A stretch of 64,000 bases of DNA from Roseivirga sp. GTDB lineage: Bacteria > Bacteroidota > Bacteroidia > Cytophagales > Cyclobacteriaceae. This document shows positions 52,686 to 61,163 of this stretch, one piece after another. The DNA lies in NCBI GenBank assembly GCA_021404565.1, contig JAAWWF010000016.1:434001-498000 (forward strand), given 5' to 3'. Below the pieces are notes generated by a model that searched no databases, had not been told where the DNA came from, and saw only the letters and a program-made list of their open reading frames with translations. The first letter of the stretch is position 1. The number at the start of each line of letters is the position of its first letter. The translations under genes were made by a program, and so were the position numbers.

Positions 52686-54977
52686 TCACATACTTATAAT
52701 AGTAAACTCTACACGCCTGTTGAGGGCACGCCCGAAGCGGCTTCTGTTGGATGCGATCGGTACTTCTTCGCCATACCAGACAAATTGTAAACGTTGTTCC
52801 TTGATACCTAGCGTGGCCAAAGCTGCCCTGACTGCTTTTACCCTTCGTTCAGAAAGGTCGACATTGTACTCAGGAGTACCATAGTTGTCAGTATGACCTG
52901 CCAACTCCACGATAGCATCAGGGTAGTCGTTCATGAATTTTGCCAGGTTTCTGATCTCTACCCAGGACTTTGGTTTGAGAAGATCCTTGTCAAAATCAAA
53001 GAATACGTTTCTAATGATAAAGCTGGTTCCCGGGACAGCCCGGACCATTTTGGCCTTCACATTTACCTGAGGAGTAGCTCCTTCCTCAATGATTGCGTTG
53101 CTGTTTACGGGCTTGAGGTCTGGGCTTTTTACTCCACTCACATTTATCTCACTGTCAAAGCCTGGAAAGGCCAGCTCCTTTCTTTGGGTATTCACGATTT
53201 GAATGGTATCTCTCTTCAGGGTAGGCAATGCCAACGTAATCGCAACAGCTTTCATGACATCTTCTGGAATTTCCAGTTGTTGTCCTTGTTTAAGGTCAAC
53301 ACTATCCAGGTCAAGCCTGTCCAGAGATACAGCAAACACGTTCAGATCTGCTACATCCAACAGATCCACAGTCGTTCCTACGGGAATAAAACCTGGAATT
53401 TCAGCTCTATAGCTATAGATTTCATCGGCAGGCAGTTCAATACAATAATTACCTCCTTCATCAGTACGCACACGGCCCACCTCTACCGCGTCTCTAAGCC
53501 TGGAAAACACCACTTCGGCATCTAATGGCTGTTGCGTATCAGGGTCTGTAATCTGGCCACAAAGCGATACTATTCTCAACTGTTCTGTGACCAGGGGCAA
53601 GGTAAATGTGTGAATATCAAGACTAAAGCCATCTATATGGCGACAGAAATAGCCATAACCGCCATCAAGTGGCAAAAACAGAAATTTCTCATCTTCGGGT
53701 GAATTAATAACCGGGCCGAGATTTTCGGGCTCGGTCCAGCTTTGCCAGGAATTATCAAGTCGTCTGGTCATGAAAAGGTCTCGCTTCCCATAGCCGCTAT
53801 GTCCGTTTGAAGAGAAGAATAGTGTCTTTTTATCTGGCATCAGGTATGGACTCTCTTCCTCTCCTGCTGTATTGATAACCCCTCCCATGTGAAGCGGCTC
53901 AGTCCAGAGACCGTTCTTCTGCAAAAAACTAACATAAAGGTCACGATAACCTTCTGTACCTCTTCCTTCTTCAGATATAATCAGGATTTCGCTGTCGGGT
54001 GTAAGCCAGAAGTTGACGTTTTCGTGTTCATTCTTGTCGTTGAATATCCTCAGGTTTTCAGGGTTACTCCAGGTACTATCGGAGGTTCTCAGGCTCGTGG
54101 AGATTCCATATTTCATACCTCCATCAAGGTATTCATTACCGAGGATGATGAGCTCTTCCTTGTCCAGTAAAAAAGAGCTGATAAAGTTGGGATCGGTATT
54201 GTTTAGAGGTTCTCCCACATTCTGAGCCTCACCCCAGTCGAGGGTTTTAGGGTCGATATCTGAAATCCAAATATCCTCCAGGTCATCCTCTCCTCCTACA
54301 TTATCGGGGTGCCCCCTACGGCTAAAATAGAGTGTATTCCTGTCCTTAGTCAGCAGTGGCTTATTCTCTCTGTAAGGGCTGTTTACCTTTTCATTGAGCC
54401 TGTTCACCAGTAACTTGGTATTAATATTTGCTATATGGTTAATCTTTGCTTCAATTGGTGCATCTGAATTAGAAATACCCACACAATCGATGGAAGCAAA
54501 GCCTTCAACGGATTTACCGTCAATTTCAATTTTGATTGCCGTCACATTATAGGGCGTGGGCGGAATCATAATTCTGAGCATGCGATAAGGCTCCTTAATG
54601 GGTCCGGGACTGACCTTATAAACCGAATACTCATTTCCATCCTCATCGTAAGTAAAAACCTCTTTAATTGAGCCGGGATTATAAGTTTCGCCAATGGCTA
54701 TCTGCACGATGGGCATGGGCAGATCAAACTGAAGTTTGATAAACTCCTGCGTATTGTTGTTAAAGGGTGACCAGGCATTGGGGTTATCTCCACCAGAGGG
54801 AAGAATGTTTGGTTTGCCGGTGGCCTGTCTGGCCGAGTGTTGAAGCTCAGAAAGTTCAGAAGAATAGTCTGCTACCCGTGCCGCCCATTGAACGATTGTC
54901 TGTGCACTTACACTGAGTGAAAAAAAAGTGCAGATAAGAAGTAAAACGTACCGTCTTTCAGGTGAGATAAGAGTCAT
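52686..54977 (-). CDS. OmpA-family protein with PD40 propeller and CNA-type domain
   Basis: ATG 54977 (MTLISPERRYVLLLICTFFS) starts a signal peptide; a TTG seven codons upstream is unlikely. The 763-residue protein has an N-terminal discoidin-like region (about 40-180), a propeller of WD40-like PD40 repeats (about 195-470: LLTKDRNTLYFSRRGHPDNV, PYLMPDKKTLFFSSNGHSGY) and a carboxypeptidase-like domain (about 480-550). The OmpA C-terminal domain (about 640-763) reads IIRNVFFDFDKDLLKPKSWV, ELAGHTDNYGTPEYNVDLSE and RRVKAVRAAL. It should tether the outer membrane to peptidoglycan. Similar proteins take part in gliding or T9SS function, but this one has no such neighbours. Confidence 0.88.
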   Translation of the reverse strand: MTLISPERRYVLLLICTFFSLSVSAQTIVQWAARVADYSSELSELQHSARQATGKPNILPSGGDNPNAWSPFNNNTQEFIKLQFDLPMPIVQIAIGETYNPGSIKEVFTYDEDGNEYSVYKVSPGPIKEPYRMLRIMIPPTPYNVTAIKIEIDGKSVEGFASIDCVGISNSDAPIEAKINHIANINTKLLVNRLNEKVNSPYRENKPLLTKDRNTLYFSRRGHPDNVGGEDDLEDIWISDIDPKTLDWGEAQNVGEPLNNTDPNFISSFLLDKEELIILGNEYLDGGMKYGISTSLRTSDSTWSNPENLRIFNDKNEHENVNFWLTPDSEILIISEEGRGTEGYRDLYVSFLQKNGLWTEPLHMGGVINTAGEEESPYLMPDKKTLFFSSNGHSGYGKRDLFMTRRLDNSWQSWTEPENLGPVINSPEDEKFLFLPLDGGYGYFCRHIDGFSLDIHTFTLPLVTEQLRIVSLCGQITDPDTQQPLDAEVVFSRLRDAVEVGRVRTDEGGNYCIELPADEIYSYRAEIPGFIPVGTTVDLLDVADLNVFAVSLDRLDLDSVDLKQGQQLEIPEDVMKAVAITLALPTLKRDTIQIVNTQRKELAFPGFDSEINVSGVKSPDLKPVNSNAIIEEGATPQVNVKAKMVRAVPGTSFIIRNVFFDFDKDLLKPKSWVEIRNLAKFMNDYPDAIVELAGHTDNYGTPEYNVDLSERRVKAVRAALATLGIKEQRLQFVWYGEEVPIASNRSRFGRALNRRVEFTIISM

Positions 54978-54995
54978 CTTTCTCTTCAATATTAG

Positions 54996-55003
54996 CAAAA
55001 ATA
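54996..55003 (-). promoter_or_regulatory. TATTTTTG -7 promoter element of the OmpA-family gene
   Basis: On the minus strand TATTTTTG (55003 to 54996) matches TAnnTTTG. The predicted start near 54992 leaves a 15-base leader before ATG 54977. The upstream TTTG is not evident. Confidence 0.4.
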
Positions 55004-55048
55004 GTCAGATCCTAGATATAGTAAATTTCATTCGACCGGAATTAAGCG

Positions 55049-57379
55049 TTATTCACCGGATTTTTGATTAAAAATGATGTAACCATATGACAACATGACG
55101 CCTAATCGCTTCTTATCCTCTTCGTAATAATTCAGCCTGAGACTAACCGGTCCTAAAATGGTGTTGTAAATCAGAGCCGCCATACCTGTGAAATAGACTT
55201 TTTCTATCCCTTTATCCAGACCTACCTGCTGATCAACCAGTTCTACAGGTCTTTGTATTGGTGAAAAGCCATAAAATTCCAATCTCAACTGAAGGCCTTT
55301 ATTCAGTTTCCAGATATTCCTGATACCTGCACTGATATAGCTATACGCCCTGTACTTGCTGAGGAAAAAGGTTTTAGAATCGAACATAGGTTCAAAAGCG
55401 CTCGCATAAAGCAGGCTGGATTGATAATTTGGAAAAAGGGGTTGATTACTATACACGCCATCAAACATCCAGCCCAGGGTGTATTTGCTACCAATTTTAC
55501 CATATTCTTCAAAGTGAAGCTTGAGAGTAAACCAATCTCCCGTGGTTTTGATGGTTTGCATGATTCCAGGGTTATGCAGGAAGGAAGTTGATCCAGGTAC
55601 ATATTCTGTTCGACCGGAAAAGACATTGATACCTGCGTAAAATCTCGTTCCACTGGTGGGAAACTGTTTCAAATCCAGGCTATTTCGCTCGTAATCCAGG
55701 CTGGTTTTGAAGGCAAAGAAATCCAATTGATCCAGGGTGGCATCCGTAGATACATCTGGCTCATTACTGAATTCATCGGTATTTCTGAGTCCGGCAATCC
55801 CCAGTGTAATGACACTCCGTTGCCCTGTTCCAAGGCCAAAGGTCACCCCAAGCTTCCGATCGATTCTCTCCAGAATATTAGGGCTAAAGTCATCATTTAG
55901 GAAGTCCCTGGCATTTAAATAATTCCATTGATTAAAGGTAAAGGAAGGCTCAATAAAAAACCTGCTCTTTGGATTAACGTTAAACCGGGACGCAACCTGA
56001 AAAGATTCATAAAAGCTCCCGGTACTGGCGTTCAGCCTGTAGGTATTTAGGTACCTGCCAAATCGGTTAAGGCTAAGCCCTAAATAAAGAGCATTCACAC
56101 TTCTTGTTGATAAGTTACCTCCTAAGTCAATGGACAGAGTACTCTTTGCGGCTCTTTTTAAATAAAGCTCCAGTACATAATGTTGCTTCTGCTGATCATA
56201 GCTGAAACCTGGATAGATGTTTTTAAAATAAGGCTCAGAAACCAGCTGAAAATAGGCTTCACGGATCTCATCGAGATTTTTATTGCCTTCGGTAAATGAC
56301 AGTAATGACATGAGGAATTTTTCTTGCTTTGGCTCAAAACCAAACAAGCGTAGCTGGCCGAAAGTGTATTCTTTAAATGAGGCTTTGAAGCTACTTCTTC
56401 TTGCCTCAACCTCCCTTTTTGGCACTCTTCTTTTAATTCGTTCCTTGATGAGCGTCATTTTTGATATGGTCTGATCATAGCCTGCTTTAATGAGCTTAGG
56501 GGCCTGATCGAAATCCAATGCGGTAAGTCCATCCAGATCGGGTTCAAGGAAAATATCGGTTTCAGAAAGCTTACCCGGATCAATTTTATCAAGGAACAAA
56601 AAGAGCAGTGCTTCCTGCAAAATCTCTTCATCTGTCTCGTAAGGGTAAATCTCTTTCTTTTTCTCAGCTACGTTCGCTCCTATCACCAGGTCGGGGGAGA
56701 AGTCTTCTTTCATAATGTCAACCGGGAAATTATTATACACTCCTCCATCGAAAAGAAACTTTCCCTCAAACTTAACCGGGCTATAAAAGAAAGGTACAGC
56801 CATTGAAGAACGTACGGCCTGCATGAGGGAACCGGAATCGATAGGGACCACCTGTTGCGAAAAGACCTCGGCAGCCACTGCCCTGAAGGGAACAAAAAGT
56901 TTATCGAAATCTGAATTGGCCTTGACAGTGGCCTGACCAAGGTACTCGTTCAGGACGAAATTAAGCACAAGGTCATTGGCAAGGGGAGAATTGACTGAGG
57001 CTCTGGCACGTTGATCAATCAGGAGATCTAGGGTGAGCCATGAGGCATTGTCCTGGGCTCGGGTGTAGTTGTAAACATATTTTTCTGTGGAGGTACCATC
57101 AATCCAGTGTGTAAAAGCCGGATCCAGGGCCAGTGCCTCAATCTCTTCCGGACTAAAACCGGCCGCATAAAATGATCCGATAACTGCCCCCATCGATGTA
57201 CCCGTGATATAGTCGACAGGAATATCATTCTCTTCCAGGGCTTTGAGTACTCCAATATGAGCCAGCCCCTTCGCGGCACCTCCACTAAATACCAGACCCA
57301 CTTTCTGCGCCTGCAGCGATAGTGCACAAAAACAAAAAATGCAGATAATGGAAAGCTTCACCGTGGATAGATAACGCAT
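55049..57379 (-). CDS. Patatin-like phospholipase with outer-membrane barrel
   Basis: The 776-residue protein has a signal peptide (cut near SLQAQ, 24) and a patatin domain (about 27-300). The oxyanion GGAAKG, the nucleophile G-T-S-M-G (YITGTSMGAVIG) and the Asp of DGGVYNNFPVDI form the usual Ser-Asp dyad. A POTRA-like segment (about 340-410) and a 16-strand BamA-type barrel follow (SGTRFYAGINVFSGR, ending MLSYGYIIFNQKSGE). It is probably an autotransporting lipid esterase (PlpD-like). The ATG is preceded immediately by a terminator hairpin with its T-run, so the leader is unusual. Confidence 0.9.
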   Translation of the reverse strand: MRYLSTVKLSIICIFCFCALSLQAQKVGLVFSGGAAKGLAHIGVLKALEENDIPVDYITGTSMGAVIGSFYAAGFSPEEIEALALDPAFTHWIDGTSTEKYVYNYTRAQDNASWLTLDLLIDQRARASVNSPLANDLVLNFVLNEYLGQATVKANSDFDKLFVPFRAVAAEVFSQQVVPIDSGSLMQAVRSSMAVPFFYSPVKFEGKFLFDGGVYNNFPVDIMKEDFSPDLVIGANVAEKKKEIYPYETDEEILQEALLFLFLDKIDPGKLSETDIFLEPDLDGLTALDFDQAPKLIKAGYDQTISKMTLIKERIKRRVPKREVEARRSSFKASFKEYTFGQLRLFGFEPKQEKFLMSLLSFTEGNKNLDEIREAYFQLVSEPYFKNIYPGFSYDQQKQHYVLELYLKRAAKSTLSIDLGGNLSTRSVNALYLGLSLNRFGRYLNTYRLNASTGSFYESFQVASRFNVNPKSRFFIEPSFTFNQWNYLNARDFLNDDFSPNILERIDRKLGVTFGLGTGQRSVITLGIAGLRNTDEFSNEPDVSTDATLDQLDFFAFKTSLDYERNSLDLKQFPTSGTRFYAGINVFSGRTEYVPGSTSFLHNPGIMQTIKTTGDWFTLKLHFEEYGKIGSKYTLGWMFDGVYSNQPLFPNYQSSLLYASAFEPMFDSKTFFLSKYRAYSYISAGIRNIWKLNKGLQLRLEFYGFSPIQRPVELVDQQVGLDKGIEKVYFTGMAALIYNTILGPVSLRLNYYEEDKKRLGVMLSYGYIIFNQKSGE

Positions 57380-57405
57380 AAAAAAAGCAGGACGTTTGTC
57401 CTGCT
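57380..57405 (-). terminator. Perfect hairpin with T-run abutting the patatin start codon
   Basis: AGCAGGAC (57386-57393) pairs with GTCCTGCT (57398-57405) around a 4-base loop. On the minus strand a run of T follows it and leads directly into ATG 57379. It ends the M23 peptidase transcript but leaves no room for a ribosome-binding site before the patatin gene. Confidence 0.85.
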
Positions 57406-57455
57406 ATAAATTTATTGAATCCCTTTTTAAATGAAGGTTATCTATTCTTATTTCA

Positions 57456-58748
57456 TCAGGGTTTGTCTGCCAAAGCGCTAATATCTTTATTAGCCCAGGC
57501 AGTCGGAATATCATCCAACTTTTTGTCCATAAGCTGTACCACAGCTTCGAACTTAAGCAACGGCTCGCCCTTCAGCGGTTTCTCAGCCGGTAGTTTCTCT
57601 TTCAAAAAGTCTACCTGCTTACCACGTTTCCAAAAACGGAAACAAAGGTGATAACCCGTGGCAAGCCCCGTCTTACCGACATAACCAATGATTTGTCCTT
57701 TCTTGACACGCTGTCCCTGCTTTACTCTTGCAAACTTAGACATGTGGAGATAGCCTGTGGTATAAGTACCGTTATGTTTGATTTTAATATAATTACCGTT
57801 GCCTTTGGTATAGCCCTTATTGACAATGATCCCATCACTGGCGGCCTTGATAGGTGTGCCTTTACCAGCAGCAAAGTCAGTACCCAAATGAGCCGTCCTT
57901 CTCTTCAACACAGGGTGAAAGCGAGCGGGATTGTAGCGCGATGAAATTCTTGAAAACTCAACAGGGTATCGCATAAAAGCCTTCTGCATGCTTTCGCCTA
58001 CCTCGTCATAATAATTGAGCCCGGTTCCATCATCATGAGCATAGGCCATATAGGAGTTTTTCATGTGATTGAATTCAGCCCCTATAATTTTACCAATTCC
58101 AATAGACTCTCCGTTGATCAACCTGTCTTCATAGATAATCTTAAACCAATCACCCTTCTGCAATGTTCTGGGGTCAATTTGCCACCCATAAAGATCGGCC
58201 ATAGCACTCACCAATGCCGAAGAGCCTCCTTCTTGTTTGATAGAGTGGTCCAGGGAAATCTGAATTCTTCCGGCCATGGTCTTTTCAACAATCTCTACCT
58301 CTCTTTCGCCCATCGTAATGTCGATTGAGCCCTTCAGTTGGTAAACTACATAGTCCATCGGTGTGGGCTCGTAGATAAAATAGGCAGCCTTTTTCTCCGG
58401 CTGGTCCTCATACAGAATTGTGTATTTACGACCAGGCACAAAGTTACGCACACTGAATACGGCCTTTGATTGTCTGTCAATCGCATAGATATCCTGTCTG
58501 CTTACATTGTAAGGCAGCAGCAAATCCGCGAAAGTCTGATTTCTTTTGATTTTGCCTTCCAGTATTTCGAAATCGTTGACCTCAATTCCGAATCTGTACT
58601 CTGGCTCTATTATTTCAGGTACCTGCTCAACAGCTACTTCTACTGGCTGAATTTCAGGCAAATCATCACCCGTTGGCAGGGCGAGATAGAGAATTGTCGC
58701 TGTCGCTACTATCACGCCACCCACAATTCCTACTAAGCGTTTACTCAT
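57456..58748 (-). CDS. M23-family murein peptidase, OapA/MepM-like
   Basis: The 430-residue protein has an N-terminal membrane anchor or uncleaved signal (about 5-22). An OapA/LysM-like domain follows (about 50-290: FADLLLPYNVSRQDIYAID, LQKGDWFKIIYEDRLINGES) and then a LytM catalytic domain (about 300-400). The zinc ligands are visible as H and D in HLGTDFAAGKG and the H of ATGYHLCFRFW. YLHMSKF supplies another catalytic histidine, so it is likely an active endopeptidase. It should cleave peptide cross-links in peptidoglycan during growth. Confidence 0.93.
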   Translation of the reverse strand: MSKRLVGIVGGVIVATATILYLALPTGDDLPEIQPVEVAVEQVPEIIEPEYRFGIEVNDFEILEGKIKRNQTFADLLLPYNVSRQDIYAIDRQSKAVFSVRNFVPGRKYTILYEDQPEKKAAYFIYEPTPMDYVVYQLKGSIDITMGEREVEIVEKTMAGRIQISLDHSIKQEGGSSALVSAMADLYGWQIDPRTLQKGDWFKIIYEDRLINGESIGIGKIIGAEFNHMKNSYMAYAHDDGTGLNYYDEVGESMQKAFMRYPVEFSRISSRYNPARFHPVLKRRTAHLGTDFAAGKGTPIKAASDGIIVNKGYTKGNGNYIKIKHNGTYTTGYLHMSKFARVKQGQRVKKGQIIGYVGKTGLATGYHLCFRFWKRGKQVDFLKEKLPAEKPLKGEPLLKFEAVVQLMDKKLDDIPTAWANKDISALADKP

Positions 58749-58916
58749 CTGGTTGGTTTTTGTCCTTTAAACGGCAAAATAACACTTTTTTTATATACTG
58801 AGGGGAAAGAAAAGTTTGTAGCGACCTACAATTCTGTCAGACCCTGCATATCACTGTCCATCGCCTAAGCCCAATTACTAATCACGAGGTTCAATGGCAG
58901 TAAATGAGGTACCACA

Positions 58917-61130
58917 CTAAAGGCTAGATTTTCTTAACCTGAGGCTATTGAGCACTACTGAAAGTGAGGAAAATGCCATGGCGGCTCCTGCTATCATAGG
59001 ATTGAGTAAAAAGCCGTTGACTGGATAAAGAATTCCAGCCGCCAGAGGAATGGCGATGATATTATAGATAAAGGCCCAGAAAAGGTTCTGACGCATCGTA
59101 CTAACCGTGTGTTTCGACAACCTGAGCAGCTGTAACAGCTTAGTCAGATCACCTTTGAGCAAGGTAACCGTAGCGCTTTCCAGGGCCACATCCGTGCCTG
59201 TACCCATGGCGATACCTATATCTGCCTGTGCCAGGGCGGGGGCATCGTTGATACCATCTCCGGCAAAGGCAACTACGCTGCCAGAGGCTTGTGCTTTTTT
59301 GACCAGGTCCGATTTGTCCTGTGGTAACAGGCCTGCATGATAGCTTTCAATACCTGTTTCATAGGCCAACCGGGCACATACTGTTTCATGATCGCCAGAA
59401 AGCATAGTGACTTCAATACCTTGCTTTTTCAGGAAACCTACAGTGGAAAGTGACTCTTTCTTAACCGTATCGTTGAGTCCGGCTACCGATAACAATTCGT
59501 TTTGCTTTAGAAAGAACACCAATGTCTTTCCTGCTTCCCGCAGTTCATTGACTATTTTTTCCTGATCGGAGTTGAATTTCACATTTTTCAAGCCTCTGTC
59601 ACCCACCACCCGATACTGCTCGCCCTCCAGCTCCGCCTCCATCCCTTCTCCCGGAATAGTCTTTAGCTGATTTACCATGATCGGAAACAGCATATAGCCT
59701 TCGGTAAGATAGTCAGCTAACGCAGCCGCAATTGGATGACTGGATTTGGCCTCCATCCCATTAAGAACGCTCAAAAGGTGCAGGTTCTCTTCTTCGGGAA
59801 AGAAGGTATGAAAGTCAGTAACCGACAATTTACCTTGAGATATAGTACCAGTCTTATCTACAAAGAGTTTGTCTATCCGGGTTGCCTGCTCCAATCCGAT
59901 GGCATCCTTGATCAAAACTCCCATAGAGGCCCCTCTGCCAATACCCACCATAATAGCCGTGGGTGTAGCCAGGCCCAAGGCACAGGGGCACGCGATGATG
60001 AGCACGGAAAAAGTATTTACAAAGGCCAGTACTAAAGCGGATTCTGGTGCCCAAAACCACCAGACGAAAAATGTAATGACAGCAAGTAGCAGCACAATCG
60101 GAACAAAGATTCCGGCAATTTTATCGGCCAGTTTTTGAATGGGTGCTTTTGAACCCTGGGCATCAGTCACTAGCTGAATGATACGCCCGAGCAGTGTTTC
60201 GCTACCCACTTTTTCAGCCCTGATTTGTAGTAGTCCATCGAGATTGATGGTACCGGCCTTTACTTCATCGTCTTCTTGCTTTAATGCCGGCACAGATTCA
60301 CCCGTGACCATACTCTCATCCACAGTAGAACTACCTGACTTGACAGTACCATCTACCGGGATTTTATCTCCTGGCCTCACCAAAAGCCAATCGCCCTCGA
60401 CTACCTCTTCCAACTTGATGGATTCTTCCCGCCCATTTATCAAACGGATCACCTGTTTGACCTGCAAATCCAGTAGTTTTTCAAGGGCTTTTCCAGTAGA
60501 GTGCCTGGCGCGTTCTTCCAGATATTTGCCTAATAAAATAAAGGTAATGATGACAGCCGCGGACTCGTAATATACATGAGGTACCACCCCTTGATCTTGC
60601 AGCACCTGGGGCCAGAAAGTATTAAAAACACTAAAAAGCATTGCTGAACCGGTGCCAAAAGCAATGAGGGTATCCATGTTGGTACGGCCGTGCCTGAGTT
60701 GCTTCCAGGCGCCTGTGAAGAAATGCCGGCCAGACCAAAACACCACCGGTAGGGTCAATACCAACAAAATTTCATTTTTAAAGACGAAGGGCCCCACAAA
60801 CATGGAGAGTACAAAAACCACAAGGCCAAAGCCCAGGGCTATAAAAAACTCCTGTCGGGCCTTTTTTAATGAAGAAGCTTTTTCTTTAGCTAGTGTAGTT
60901 CTTGACTCAATGGGTTTGAGCTGATAACCTGCATTATCGACAGATTTCTGCAGTCTTTTAAATGAGACAGTCCTTTCATCAAAGGTCAGTTTAACGGAGT
61001 TATTGGCATAGTTGACAATGGCCCCTTTGACGCCATTTTGTTTCTGCAAAGTGCTCTCCACTGCCCTTGCGCAGGCCGCACAGGTCATGCCTTGTACCGG
61101 ATAGGTTTCCCGGGTGATTTGCTCGCTCAT
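58917..61130 (-). CDS. copA: Copper-exporting P1B-type ATPase CopA
   Basis: The 737-residue protein has one N-terminal heavy-metal-associated domain (MTCAACARAVES), eight membrane helices, the actuator loop (VDESMVTGESVPA), the metal site CPC (IIACPCALGLATPTA) and the phosphorylation site DKTGT. The conserved AGDGINDAPALAQADIGIAM and the SHPIA nucleotide motif are also visible. All features fit Cu(+) export. It is 33 bp downstream of dsbD on the same strand, so the two are probably co-transcribed. The DNA ends before a copper regulator is seen. Confidence 0.95.
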   Translation of the reverse strand: MSEQITRETYPVQGMTCAACARAVESTLQKQNGVKGAIVNYANNSVKLTFDERTVSFKRLQKSVDNAGYQLKPIESRTTLAKEKASSLKKARQEFFIALGFGLVVFVLSMFVGPFVFKNEILLVLTLPVVFWSGRHFFTGAWKQLRHGRTNMDTLIAFGTGSAMLFSVFNTFWPQVLQDQGVVPHVYYESAAVIITFILLGKYLEERARHSTGKALEKLLDLQVKQVIRLINGREESIKLEEVVEGDWLLVRPGDKIPVDGTVKSGSSTVDESMVTGESVPALKQEDDEVKAGTINLDGLLQIRAEKVGSETLLGRIIQLVTDAQGSKAPIQKLADKIAGIFVPIVLLLAVITFFVWWFWAPESALVLAFVNTFSVLIIACPCALGLATPTAIMVGIGRGASMGVLIKDAIGLEQATRIDKLFVDKTGTISQGKLSVTDFHTFFPEEENLHLLSVLNGMEAKSSHPIAAALADYLTEGYMLFPIMVNQLKTIPGEGMEAELEGEQYRVVGDRGLKNVKFNSDQEKIVNELREAGKTLVFFLKQNELLSVAGLNDTVKKESLSTVGFLKKQGIEVTMLSGDHETVCARLAYETGIESYHAGLLPQDKSDLVKKAQASGSVVAFAGDGINDAPALAQADIGIAMGTGTDVALESATVTLLKGDLTKLLQLLRLSKHTVSTMRQNLFWAFIYNIIAIPLAAGILYPVNGFLLNPMIAGAAMAFSSLSVVLNSLRLRKSSL

Positions 61131-61163
61131 CTTTTACAAAGATAGAACAAAGCAATGCCTGTT

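Noticed and set aside
52893-53525. 210-codon plus-strand frame opposite the OmpA-family gene
   Set aside because: It is an antisense shadow with no ribosome site or family; the OmpA frame is certain.
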